Shown: positions 1 to 9,391 of the stretch, in pieces
How the letters are laid out: the number at the start of each line of letters is the position of its first letter
How positions within the stretch are numbered: the first letter of the stretch is position 1
Assembly: GCA_944383925.1 (NCBI GenBank)
Contig: CALWRM010000053.1
Location: 1 to 38,697, forward strand
Length of the DNA stretch: 38,697 nt
Direction of reading: 5' to 3'
DNA from: an uncultured Clostridia bacterium
GTDB lineage: Bacteria; Bacillota; Clostridia; Christensenellales; UBA1750
The notes under the pieces: generated by a model
What the model was told of the DNA's origin: nothing
The model's database searches: none
The model's input: the letters and a program-made list of their open reading frames with translations, nothing else
Program-made: the position numbers and the translations under genes

Positions 1-1866
<1,866 letters not shown>

Positions 1867-1892
1867 GCCATATCCTCAATAATAGTTAATAG

Positions 1893-1935
1893 AAAAGGAT
1901 CCCCAGTCCGCATGCGGGCCGGGGATCCTTTTTTG
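1893..1935 (+). terminator. Intrinsic terminator of ppdK
   Basis: A 12-base arm, aaaaggatcccc, pairs with ggggatcctttt across a 16-nt loop. The descending arm runs straight into a T-run (1929-1934). It lies 27 bases after the ppdK stop. Confidence 0.9.
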
Positions 1936-2210
1936 TAGAGAGTACCGTGGCATCACAACGCGCAGGACTATACGCCCAAAGCCTTCGTTTGCGTCCGTGA
2001 AGGCCTCGGCTTCGCTGGGGGCAGCGCTTCATCCATGTCACGCACAAACTGCTTGAACCTGTGCATGCCATCAGCAAAACATTAAGCAAACCATTAAGCA
2101 AACCGTCGAGGCGGCCTTGGATGGCCGTGTCGACGATTTCGGCCTCTATCTCTTCGCAAAAGTTGTCTTTTGCGAATAAATTGAATGGGCTCCCCCAAGC
2201 CCGATTTTTG
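1936..2210. other. Gap without a convincing gene; 12-bp tandem repeat
   Basis: No ORF here has both a start codon and a ribosome binding site. Two perfect tandem copies of cattaagcaaac lie at 2080-2103. On the minus strand a reading frame continuing past the rnhA end (about 2206 down to 2060) gives a protein-like stretch. The repeats in that frame read as Gly-Leu-Leu-Asn units, but there is no start codon and the frame then degenerates. It may be a decayed gene or chance. Confidence 0.4.
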
Positions 2211-2657
2211 CTAGGAGCCGGGCTTGGCGGCCTTGATCGCCCCGGTCGCCAGCTGATCGCAGCGGTTGTTGTATTCGTTGTCGCTGTGTCCCTTGACCTT
2301 GACGAAGCGGACGCTGTGGAGTTTGGTTAGGCTGAGAAGCCGCTGCCACAAATCCTGGTTGAGCACGGGCTGTTTGGACGAAGTGACCCAACCGCGGCGC
2401 TGCCAGTTGTCCAGCCAGCCTTGTGCAAAGGCGTTGACCAAATAGCTGGAGTCCGAATACAGGCAGACCTGACAGGGTTCGCGCAGGACCGACAACCCCT
2501 CCACCGCCGCCAGCAGTTCCATGCGGTTGTTGGTGGTCTGCGGCTCGTATCCGGAAAGTTCCTTTTTGTAGGGACCGTACAGCAGGATGGCGCCCCAACC
2601 GCCCGGACCCGGATTTCCCGAGCAAGCCCCATCGGTGTAAAGCTCCACCTGCTTCAT
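2211..2657 (-). CDS. rnhA: Ribonuclease HI
   Basis: The protein degrades the RNA strand of RNA-DNA hybrids in the cytosol, removing primers and R-loops. It is 148 residues, the normal length for a stand-alone bacterial RNase HI without an N-terminal hybrid-binding domain. It opens with the beta-strand motif YTDGACSGNPGPGGW. The DEDD catalytic set can be read as Asp9, Glu47 (in RMELLA), Asp69 (in YSDSSY) and Asp134, with His124 in VKGHSDNEYN. The start ATG at 2657 overlaps the proC stop by 4 bp (ATGA), so translation is probably coupled to proC. The pairing with proC is not functionally obvious. Confidence 0.96.
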   Translation of the reverse strand: MKQVELYTDGACSGNPGPGGWGAILLYGPYKKELSGYEPQTTNNRMELLAAVEGLSVLREPCQVCLYSDSSYLVNAFAQGWLDNWQRRGWVTSSKQPVLNQDLWQRLLSLTKLHSVRFVKVKGHSDNEYNNRCDQLATGAIKAAKPGS

Positions 2658-3442
2658 TTGTGACCACCCAACTGGCGGGAGCGCTGCGCGCAGGCGTGCA
2701 CGGCGTCCATAACGCCGGCCTTAAAGCCTGCCTTTTCCAGCTGGTACAGGGCTTCGGCCGTGGTGCCGGCAGGGCTGGTGACCTGCGCGCGCAGTTGCGC
2801 CGGATGCGTTTCACATTGCAAAACCATCTGGGCGGTTCCAAGGACGGTCTGCGCAGCCAATTGTTTGGCAACGTCGAACGCCAGGCCTTCCCGAACGCCC
2901 GCTTCGGTCATGGCCTCGATCAGCAGATACACATAGGCCGGACCGCTGCCGCTTACGGCCGTTACGGCATCCATTTGGCCTTCCTGAACCCAGACAACGC
3001 GGCCAACACAGCCAAAGGCAGCCTCAAAAACCCCCTTTTCCTCCGGCAAAAGGTCCGTATCCAGGGAAAGGGCGATCATCCCCTGCCCCACCAGGGCAGG
3101 GGTGTTGGGCATCACCCGCAGGACGCGGCTGCCCGGAAACGCCCGATGCAACGCGCCCGTGGACAGGCCGGCAACGATGGAGGCCACGGGTTTTCCCTTT
3201 GCGCCGTCGGCCAGCATCTGCAAAAGGCCGTCCAAATACTGCGGCTTCACGCAACAAACGAGCATGTCCGCCCAGCAGACCAAATCCTCCGCGCTGGAAA
3301 ACGCTCTTGCGCCAAGATCTGCGGCCCGCTGAAGGGCCTGGGGGTTTATGTCATAGGTGCCCAGGGCCAGCTCGCCTCCGCGCAAACCCTGCAAAAGGGC
3401 CAAGCCCATGTTGCCCGCACCGAAAAAACCAAGATTCTTCAT
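2654..3442 (-). CDS. proC: Pyrroline-5-carboxylate reductase
   Basis: The enzyme catalyses the last step of proline synthesis, reducing pyrroline-5-carboxylate with NAD(P)H in the cytosol. The protein is 262 residues, normal for ProC. It starts with the Rossmann fingerprint GFFGAGNMG at residues 4-12. The C-terminal dimerisation domain carries the family signature GSGPAYVYLLIEAM and the SPAGTTAEAL motif. A longer frame reaches 3520. The start at 3442 is chosen because the Rossmann strand begins there and an AGGAAAGGAT ribosome site lies just upstream. A sigma-A-like promoter at 3492-3520 fits a proC-rnhA transcript. Confidence 0.95.
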   Translation of the reverse strand: MKNLGFFGAGNMGLALLQGLRGGELALGTYDINPQALQRAADLGARAFSSAEDLVCWADMLVCCVKPQYLDGLLQMLADGAKGKPVASIVAGLSTGALHRAFPGSRVLRVMPNTPALVGQGMIALSLDTDLLPEEKGVFEAAFGCVGRVVWVQEGQMDAVTAVSGSGPAYVYLLIEAMTEAGVREGLAFDVAKQLAAQTVLGTAQMVLQCETHPAQLRAQVTSPAGTTAEALYQLEKAGFKAGVMDAVHACAQRSRQLGGHK

Positions 3443-3491
3443 CCAACTAGCATCCTTTCCTTTACTCGTTGGCGCAAAGGCGCCTGTTCTT

Positions 3492-3520
3492 AGTATGGCA
3501 TAAACCCCGGCGTTCTTCAA
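3492..3520 (-). promoter_or_regulatory. Probable sigma-A promoter of proC-rnhA
   Basis: On the minus strand TTGAAG (3520-3515) and CATACT (3497-3492) are separated by 17 bases, 50 bases upstream of the proC start. A small hairpin, GGCGC-CTTT-GCGCC, follows in the leader (3471-3484). The assignment rests on sequence similarity only. Confidence 0.55.
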
Positions 3521-3529
3521 GCGGGTTTG

Positions 3530-4863
3530 CTATGGCCGCAAGCGCTTACAATCCCGCGGGAACAGGCAGGCCTGGCGAAGGTTAGGCAGCTCCAGGAGCC
3601 GCGCTGTCAGGCGCTCCAAGCCGATTCCCATACCCCCATGAGGAGGCAGACCTGCCTTGTGGGCGAGCAGATACCCCTCAAAGTCGGCGGGATTCAGGCC
3701 CATGGAGCGCATCTTCTCCACCTGCGCAGGGTATTCATGGATGCGCAGGCCGCCCGTGGTGATTTCAAGGCCGCGAAAGAGCAGGTCGAAGCTTCTGGTT
3801 TCGCCCGGATGTTTTCATCGTCCATGGCGTAAAACGGGCGTTTTTCCCGTCTGTAACCGGTGACAAACACCAGCTCGCTTCCCGTTTCTTCCTGTACGAG
3901 CTGGCACAAAAGCCTCTCCTCTTCAGGCTCAAAGTCCAAGTCGCCCGCAGAGCAAAAGCCGCATTCCCGTTGCAACAGGGCCTTGGCCTCCGCAAAGCGC
4001 AGGGCGGGAATCTCCTCTACCTTGGGGAGCCTTGCCCCCAAAAGCGCCAGCGCGTCCGCGTGGCGCCTGCCCACATACTCGAAGGCATGGCCCAGCATGG
4101 CCGTCTCCAAGGCCATGAGCGTGGTCTCGTCCTGGACAAAGCCCATCTCCACATCAAAGGAACAGTATTCGTTGAGATGGCGGCTGGTATCGTGTTTCTC
4201 AGCCCGAAAGACGGGGCCCACCTCATACACCCTTTGGAATACGCCCACGAGAATCTGCTTGTACAGCTGCGGGCTTTGGGCCAAATACGCCTGTTGTCCG
4301 AAGTAGGACAGGGAAAACATGTTGGCACCCCCCTCCGCGCCGCCGGAAACGAGCTTTGGGGTATGGATTTGGGTGAAGCCTTGGTTTTGCAGGTATTCTT
4401 CCATGCCCTGCTGTAGGGCTGTTTGTAGGCGAAAGATGGCGCGCTGGGCTTCGTTGCGCAGGACCAGCGCCCGTTCGTTGAGCTGGGTATCCAGGCTGGC
4501 CTTTACGCTCTTGTTGTTGACCGGAAGCGAAGGCTCCTGAAAGGGCGAGGAAAGCAGCTGTATCCGATGCAGCTGCAATTCATAGCCAAGGCGGCTGCGG
4601 GTCTCCGGGGCCACAAACACCTCTGCGCGAACGCACTGAAACTCCCGCAGCTGTTCCATCGGAAAGCGGGAAAACGCGGGCGCCGCGATGGCCTGGACAA
4701 GGGCGTCCGGGAACTGCAACAACACGAAGGAAAAGCCGCTCATGTGACGGATTTTATAGACAACGGCCTGAATCCACAAGGTCTTGCCCAGCTGACCAGG
4801 CAGGGCAGCCGCAAGGGCGCAATCGTTTTCGGCTTGCAAAAAGGGGCGAATGGTTTCAAACAT
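3530..4863 (-). pseudogene. aspS: Archaeal-type aspartyl-tRNA synthetase (aspartate--tRNA(Asn/Asp) ligase), interrupted by a one-base frameshift
   Basis: This is a class IIb synthetase of the archaeal/short AspRS type. Relatives in bacteria are often non-discriminating and charge tRNA-Asn with Asp for GatCAB. The start at 4863 has an AAAGGAGAG ribosome site. The N-terminal OB-fold precedes the catalytic domain with motif 2 (FRAEKHDTSRHLNEYCSFD). The frame is then lost at a run of four A (minus strand) at 3812-3815. Adding one A gives DEKHPGETRSFDLLFRG and continues without error through LPPHGGMGIGLERLTARLL (motif 3) to FPRDCKRLRP and a stop at 3530. The repaired length is 444 residues, normal for the family. 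All other motifs are intact, so this is either a sequencing/assembly error, a very recent mutation, or (less likely) recoding. Confidence 0.85.
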
Positions 4864-4981
4864 GGCTGTAACACTCTCCTTTGACGTTTCTGGACGATCT
4901 TTGGACCAAAATCCCAATCGCCCCGGGCATCATCCATATGCCGCAAAAGGATCACCCCCTTCAAAGCCATTTTGGGCAAAG

Positions 4982-5005
4982 AAAAAACACGCCGGATACG
5001 GCGTG
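4982..5005 (-). terminator. Intrinsic terminator inside the aspS leader (attenuator candidate)
   Basis: On the minus strand the perfect 7-bp stem CACGCCG/CGGCGTG with loop TATC is followed at once by six T. It lies 119 bases before the aspS start and downstream of the only promoter seen, so it would stop aspS transcription. A sequence CGGTGTG at 5033-5027 can pair fully (one G-U) with the first arm and would form a competing antiterminator. Confidence 0.7.
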
Positions 5006-5059
5006 CCCACATGCCATAGGCCAACACACACCGACCCTTCACAAGAAGCCTGTCGACCA

Positions 5060-5082
5060 GGCAAGCGAAGATCGCGCTTGCC
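5060..5082 (-). promoter_or_regulatory. Stem-loop in the aspS leader
   Basis: A perfect 8-bp inverted repeat, GGCAAGCG/CGCTTGCC, with a 7-base loop lies between the short leader ORF and the terminator hairpin. It is probably part of the leader RNA fold. Confidence 0.5.
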
Positions 5083-5126
5083 CTGTCCTCTGCCCCTTGA
5101 TCCGGGTGGCTTAGACGGTGCAAGCG

Positions 5127-5177
5127 CTACGGATCGATGTCGCGCTTTTGAAGGGATCGTTGCAACATGCTGATCAT
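5127..5177 (-). CDS. Possible 16-residue leader peptide of aspS
   Basis: A short frame reads MISMLQRSLQKRDIDP and ends at TAG. GGAGGA lies 2 bases before the first ATG and 11 bases before a second in-frame ATG (5168). It sits in the transcribed leader between the promoter and the attenuator-like hairpins and contains two Asp codons (Asp-Ile-Asp) close to its stop. That would suit sensing of Asp-tRNA by ribosome stalling, but two codons are few compared with classic leader peptides. It could equally be chance. Confidence 0.3.
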   Translation of the reverse strand: MISMLQRSLQKRDIDP

Positions 5178-5209
5178 TTCCTCCGATCGGATATCGTTGG
5201 TTGTAGATG

Positions 5210-5239
5210 AGAATACACCAAGGCGGATGGCTTTGTCAA
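5210..5239 (-). promoter_or_regulatory. Sigma-A promoter of the aspS leader
   Basis: On the minus strand a consensus TTGACA (5239-5234) is followed after 18 bases by TATTCT (5215-5210). The predicted start near 5203 gives a leader of about 340 nt before the aspS ATG, unusually long for a simple 5' UTR. Confidence 0.75.
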
Positions 5240-5291
5240 GCCATATCCGCATGAAAATTTGCCCCTACCTCGCCCTGCAAGGGCGGACACG

Positions 5292-5320
5292 TTGACTTTT
5301 TGTACGGTTGGCTTTAGACT
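5292..5320 (+). promoter_or_regulatory. Sigma-A promoter of the RNA methyltransferase gene
   Basis: TTGACT (5292-5297) and TAGACT (5315-5320) are separated by 17 bases, 35 bases before the GTG start. It is divergent from the aspS promoter, with about 50 bases between the two -35 boxes. Confidence 0.7.
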
Positions 5321-5355
5321 AAAGCCACAATCATCATCAACGGGAGGTTGTCCTT

Positions 5356-6393
5356 GTGCCCGAATACATCGCCACCTTTCCCGCGGGTTTTGAGCCTGTG
5401 GTCCAACAACTGCCCCAGTGGTTGCATGGCGCCTCCTTGCGCGGCATGTACAGCGGATTGGTGCATTTGGCCTACAGCGGGGATGAACGCGCCCTGCTCC
5501 GCCTCCCCTGCTTTGGAAACGTCTTCCAGGTCATCCGAAGCTATCACGGCAAGGGCCTTAGCTTGGAAAAAATGGTGCAGTCCGCTGCCGGTACGCATGC
5601 GCGCGTCGGCAATCCAGGCAAGGGCGGGTTTCGGGTGCGCTTTCAGAAGGAGGGCCGCTTTGTCGCGGTGGATAAGGCCATATCCCTGCAGGCAGAGCGC
5701 GCAGCACAGCGCGCAACGGGCCTGCGCCTGGATCGTCTGCATCCGCAGGTGGAACTTTGGTATATCCTACGGCGAGAGGGCGTCGGCTATTACGCCCTGT
5801 TGCAACAGGGGGTTCGGCGAGCAAAGGGCGAACCGGCTCCAGGAGAGCTTCGACCCGAGCTGGCCTACCTGCTTTGCCGCATGGCCAACATCTCCAAGGG
5901 AGACTGGGTTTGCGACCCCCTGGCCGGCCATGGTGCCATCCCTCGCCAACTCTTGCAGCACTTCCCCTGCGGACGCGTGTATGCCAGCGACCTCGATCGG
6001 GATTTGGCCCGCAAGCTGGCCGGCCTACCGCACAGAGCAAAGATCGATTACCGTTCAAGCCGAATGGACGCCCGCAAGCTCGACTCCATAAGCGACCATA
6101 GTCTGGATGCTATCGTCAGCGATCCTCCCTGGGGCATCTATGACCAACGCCTCGAATCCGCAATCGGCGAGTTTTACGCGGAGCTGCTCCGCTGCTTTCA
6201 GATGAAGCTTAAGGAAGGCGGCAGGCTCGTCCTGCTTACCGCACAAAAGCACCCCCTGGAAAGCGCCTTAAAAGCGGCAGGATTTTCCTTGCGCATGCGC
6301 TTGGATGTGCTGGTGAACGGCAAGAAGGCGGCGGCATACCTCGCCATCCTCAAGCGCTCTGCAGGCGAAGAACAACCAACTCCGGTCGGTTGA
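5356..6393 (+). CDS. Putative THUMP/UPF0020-type SAM-dependent RNA methyltransferase
   Basis: The protein is 345 residues and starts at GTG 5356 with a GGGAGG site 8 bases upstream. The N-terminal ~170 residues resemble the THUMP-containing part of Trm14/RlmL-like enzymes. The second half is a Rossmann methyltransferase with motif I CDPLAGHGAIPRQLL, the acidic loop ASDLDRDLA, a DAR segment, and the catalytic motif SDPPWGIYD, the (N/D)PP(Y/W) signature of amino-methylating enzymes. Family members make N2-methylguanosine in tRNA (Trm14/TrmN) or rRNA (RlmL); the target here cannot be decided from sequence. The last 44 bases overlap, tail to tail, with the phosphoesterase gene on the other strand. 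Confidence 0.8.
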   Translation: MPEYIATFPAGFEPVVQQLPQWLHGASLRGMYSGLVHLAYSGDERALLRLPCFGNVFQVIRSYHGKGLSLEKMVQSAAGTHARVGNPGKGGFRVRFQKEGRFVAVDKAISLQAERAAQRATGLRLDRLHPQVELWYILRREGVGYYALLQQGVRRAKGEPAPGELRPELAYLLCRMANISKGDWVCDPLAGHGAIPRQLLQHFPCGRVYASDLDRDLARKLAGLPHRAKIDYRSSRMDARKLDSISDHSLDAIVSDPPWGIYDQRLESAIGEFYAELLRCFQMKLKEGGRLVLLTAQKHPLESALKAAGFSLRMRLDVLVNGKKAAAYLAILKRSAGEEQPTPVG

Positions 6394-7213
6394 ACAGGCG
6401 CAGCGGAAAGGCGCTGTTACCCAGGCCGCGGCTGATGACCAAGGTCGTTCCTTCTTCTTGGTGCATGCCGCTCGTGTATTTGGGAAAAAGACCTTGGTCT
6501 GGGGCGAATAGCCCGCCGATCCCGGGCAAGCGAATCTGTCCGCCGTGGGCATGGCCGCTAAAGACGAGCTCGACGCCGCTGGAGGCGTATGCTTCAAGGC
6601 GGTCCGGCCGATGGCTGAGCAGGATGCGCAGCTCTCCCTCGCCCTCGCTGGCAAGACGGTCAAGAAGTCCCTCCTCCCAGGGACTAAAGGCCGGATCCAG
6701 AACGCCGAGCACCCAGATCCGCTCCCCCTGCTTTTCCAAGGAGATGGCGCTATTTTCCAACAGCTGCACCCCTGCTTCTTGCAGCTCCTGGCGCAGCTTG
6801 GCATAGCTGGGGCTTCGCGCCTCATGGTTGCCGGGAACATAGCAACAGGTCGCCATGCCGGCAGCCTGCTTGGCAAAGCACAGCGCGTTTTCCATTGCGC
6901 TGTTGTCCACCAGATCGCCGGTGATCACCACAAGATCCGGCTGCTCTGCGTCGATAAGGCGCAGCAAGCGTTCCTGCTCCTTGCCGAAGGCCTTGTTGTG
7001 CAGGTCGGATACCTGCACGATGCAAAAGCCATCGAACTGGCTTGGAACCAAATGGCTTTCATAGCTATATCTGGAAACGCTCAGGCCGTTGTTCTGGTCC
7101 CAAAGGAACCAGCCTAGCGCGGCCACGAGGGCCGCCGAAACCAACGCAACCAATGCGATCCACATCCCTCTCTTCCCTCCTTGTCCCCTGTTGCCTTGTT
7201 GGGGGTTGACCAT
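6350..7213 (-). CDS. Membrane-anchored calcineurin-like metallophosphoesterase (YkuE-like)
   Basis: The protein is 287 residues. A basic N-terminus is followed by one hydrophobic segment (about 17-38) that probably anchors it in the membrane with the enzyme outside. The metal-binding motifs of the family appear in order: SDLHN (Asp70, His72), TGDLVDN (Asp100), PGNHE (Asn129-His130), LSHRPD and SGHAHGGQ. It resembles YkuE/UDP-2,3-diacylglucosamine-pyrophosphatase-like phosphodiesterases of Bacillota; the substrate is unknown. The start at 7213 is preferred because AGGAGG lies 6 bases upstream; longer frames to 7234 or 7273 have no such site. Confidence 0.85.
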   Translation of the reverse strand: MVNPQQGNRGQGGKRGMWIALVALVSAALVAALGWFLWDQNNGLSVSRYSYESHLVPSQFDGFCIVQVSDLHNKAFGKEQERLLRLIDAEQPDLVVITGDLVDNSAMENALCFAKQAAGMATCCYVPGNHEARSPSYAKLRQELQEAGVQLLENSAISLEKQGERIWVLGVLDPAFSPWEEGLLDRLASEGEGELRILLSHRPDRLEAYASSGVELVFSGHAHGGQIRLPGIGGLFAPDQGLFPKYTSGMHQEEGTTLVISRGLGNSAFPLRLFNRPELVVLRLQSA

Positions 7214-7279
7214 AGGCCGCCTCCTTTTTTTCATCCGATCCCACCTTTTTCCTTGGCTTGTCCATGCATACAATCAATT

Positions 7280-7312
7280 GGCCGCGCGTCGCCAACGAAA
7301 CGACGCGCGGCC
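7280..7312 (-). terminator. Strong 12-bp hairpin after the YlmC-like gene
   Basis: The perfect inverted repeat ggccgcgcgtcg/cgacgcgcggcc with a 9-base loop lies 18 bases after the YlmC-like stop. On the minus strand only AATTGATT follows, so it is a weak intrinsic terminator or an mRNA-stabilising stem. Confidence 0.5.
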
Positions 7313-7330
7313 TGGTTTTATGGATTGGAG

Positions 7331-7570
7331 CTAATGCTCCAGGGGTTTTCCGATGTCCACCAGGATCACGTCATCCCCTATCATAACGACGGAACTCCAA
7401 GGAATGACGCAACCTTCGGGCTTAAAAAGGGATTGCATGTTGAAGTTTCCGGGCACCACCAGGGCCATGATGCGTCCATCTTCGGAAAGATGTAGGTCGC
7501 AGAGGTTTCCAAGGCGCCTGCCGTCGCAGGTATTGACCACCTCTTTGCGCTTCAGCTGCGAATAGGTCAT
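7331..7570 (-). CDS. ylmC: YlmC/YmxH-family PRC-barrel protein (sporulation-associated)
   Basis: The protein is 79 residues and is made of a single PRC-barrel domain (KRKEVVNTCDGRRLGNLCDLH ... ALVVPG ... IPWSSVVMIGDDVILVD). YlmC/YmxH proteins are small and widespread in spore-forming Bacillota; their molecular role is not established. The start at 7570 (MTYSQL) is preceded by GGGGGTGG and matches the usual family start. An in-frame ATG at 7585 is also possible. It lies 77 bases downstream of the DUF362 gene on the same strand and may be co-transcribed. Confidence 0.82.
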   Translation of the reverse strand: MTYSQLKRKEVVNTCDGRRLGNLCDLHLSEDGRIMALVVPGNFNMQSLFKPEGCVIPWSSVVMIGDDVILVDIGKPLEH

Positions 7571-7647
7571 CTTTTCCACCCCCATTGCCCTATTCCTATG
7601 CGGCGAGGGGGTGCGATAGAACGCCGGCCCGTCCGGCAAAGGCCTCT

Positions 7648-9141
7648 CTACGCCTTGGGACCCCGCTCCTTGGCGCGGCGCAGGATCTCCTCAAAGGCGC
7701 TGCGAATCTCCTCGGCGGTGGGCGGGCAGCCCGGCTGGTAGACCATGGTCTTATCGAAATCCACGTCGGAGATCTTGTGGCCTCTGCGCGCATGGTTGCG
7801 GCAATAGCCCGCCTGGCAATCGCCGATGGCCAGCAGCAGGTCGTCCACAGCGGCCTGGTTGTCGGCCCCGCGGAAAATGGTGCGGTTGGCGGCCAATACG
7901 CGGATGTCCTTTAGCTGCTCCGGGGTGTATCCGTCCATGACGGCCTTGGCGGCATCCATGCACTTGGTGCAAACGATGTTGAAGTCCGACATGGCCTTCA
8001 TATAGGCCTCCGCATCCACGGGGCAACCGGGAATCCAGTGGCCCAGCGCGCGGTATTTTTCCCGGATGCAGTCTCCCAACAGGAGCGTGCGCGGATTGAT
8101 GCAGCTTGGCTTTTTCCATTCGCCCGGGCCGTAGACGACGTCCACCGGCTCCAATAAGGAGGCGGGCGTTGCGGAAAAGCGGCTCATGGCGCCTTCCGCC
8201 GTGGCCCGGCACTTCGAGCAGGATTCTAGGTCGCAGAGGCGCACCTTGCCCAGGGAATCCTGCATGATCTCCTCGGCAGGGGTTAAGAAGTGGATCTTGG
8301 CTTCCTCGATGGCAAGGCCATGCAGCCGGATGTAGTCCAGGTTATCATAGCCCAAACCTTCCATGGCCGCCCACTGGATGTAGCGTTCGCGAGGATTTTG
8401 GTCCATAACCCGCGCGGAAACCGCGTCTATGGCCACAGGATCGTTGCCCACCAGCACCAGGTTAGCGGCGATGGGCTTCTTAAAGTGGGTGCCGCCCGCA
8501 ATGCCCTCCGCGCCGAGACGGCCGTCCACGAACACCAGGTCCGGCCTGCGCGCCTTGGAAATGTCCACCAAGATCTCCTCAACGGCGTTGTTTCTGTGGG
8601 CGGTGAGCTTATCGTCGTCCGGCACCAGGCCAAAGCTGTTTTTCAACGCCACGGTGATGCCGACGCTCACGTGGTTCTTCAAAACGGGCACGGAGATGAA
8701 AACGTCCGCTTCCATCAGCACCTTGGGAAGATGTACGACGTCCCTATACAGCGGATGCTCGATGGAAATGTCCTCAAATTCGGCAAAGTCCAGGTCCACC
8801 ACCTCAATGCCCTGCCGGCGGCCCATGTCAACATAGCCGCAGTTGGTCAAGCTTTCGATGGAGCGGGACTCGTTGCCGGAGCACTCGCCCACCAGGATGC
8901 GGCCGGGCTGGGCCTCCTTCACCAGCCGCACCACCGCCTCGGTAAAGAGGACGTCCGTCGTGCCGCCGGTGGAAGCGGGCATGCCCGCCGTCAGGTTCGG
9001 CTTGATGAACACGGTGTCCCCGGGCTTGACATACCTTGCGATGCCGCCCATGCTGTCCACGCCCTTGCGCAGGACGTCCAGCAGCTCGCCCTCCGGGCGC
9101 AACAAGCTTACGTCGCTAAACGGATGCACGCTGGTTCTCAT
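7648..9141 (-). CDS. DUF362 protein with a duplicated cysteine-rich C-terminal domain
   Basis: The protein is 497 residues. Residues ~1-290 match DUF362 (IKPNLT near 46-51, VFISVPVLKNH near 147-157, VGNDPVAIDAVSAR near 231-244), a family often linked to iron-sulfur proteins. The tail carries two similar cysteine modules. Module A has C308xxC311, GDC (358) and PGCP (373). Module B has C391xxC394, GDC (442) and PGCPP (472). The CxxC-to-GDC spacing is 47 and 48 residues. The order CxxC, GxC, PGCPP recalls the Fe-S small subunit of NiFe-hydrogenases and NuoB, so cluster binding is a reasonable inference. No signal peptide is seen, so it is probably cytosolic. GGGGGGAA precedes the ATG. The function is unknown. 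Confidence 0.8.
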   Translation of the reverse strand: MRTSVHPFSDVSLLRPEGELLDVLRKGVDSMGGIARYVKPGDTVFIKPNLTAGMPASTGGTTDVLFTEAVVRLVKEAQPGRILVGECSGNESRSIESLTNCGYVDMGRRQGIEVVDLDFAEFEDISIEHPLYRDVVHLPKVLMEADVFISVPVLKNHVSVGITVALKNSFGLVPDDDKLTAHRNNAVEEILVDISKARRPDLVFVDGRLGAEGIAGGTHFKKPIAANLVLVGNDPVAIDAVSARVMDQNPRERYIQWAAMEGLGYDNLDYIRLHGLAIEEAKIHFLTPAEEIMQDSLGKVRLCDLESCSKCRATAEGAMSRFSATPASLLEPVDVVYGPGEWKKPSCINPRTLLLGDCIREKYRALGHWIPGCPVDAEAYMKAMSDFNIVCTKCMDAAKAVMDGYTPEQLKDIRVLAANRTIFRGADNQAAVDDLLLAIGDCQAGYCRNHARRGHKISDVDFDKTMVYQPGCPPTAEEIRSAFEEILRRAKERGPKA

Positions 9142-9206
9142 GTTCGTTCCCCCCTATGGTTATTGTTTTATATGTTTTCCCCTTTCTCAAGTCCTAGGCT
9201 ATCCAT

Positions 9207-9235
9207 AGAATAGCAGAGTTTGCGCAGCAGCGCAA
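9207..9235 (-). promoter_or_regulatory. Possible promoter with overlapping inverted repeat, DUF362 gene
   Basis: On the minus strand TTGCGC (9235-9230), a 17-base spacer and TATTCT (9212-9207) form a promoter-like pair 66 bases before the DUF362 start. The inverted repeat ttgcgc-agca-gcgcaa (9220-9235) covers the -35 region and could be an operator. Confidence 0.4.
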
Positions 9236-9391
9236 TGCAGCAAACTGGAACAAACAAATCCGAGGTTTTTTGGCTAGTTACCACAGGTTTTGTGGCGCTC
9301 CTCCCCCATTTCTCCAACACGGGGAAGCCAATTCTTCCAGCGCGCGCCCGAAGAAGGCCGAACTTTTTTTCCATTCCCATCCAGCATACAC
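9236..9391. other. Divergent intergenic region, no gene seen
   Basis: This is the middle of the 326-bp gap between the divergently transcribed DUF362 gene and the GH172 operon. I see no ORF with a ribosome site and no strong repeat apart from the promoter-associated elements listed on each side. Confidence 0.5.

Noticed and set aside
4864..5200. Canonical T-box riboswitch upstream of aspS
   Set aside because: The conserved GGGTGGNACCGCG T-box sequence is not present; only an attenuator-like arrangement is supported, so it is reported as a candidate finding rather than a T-box call.
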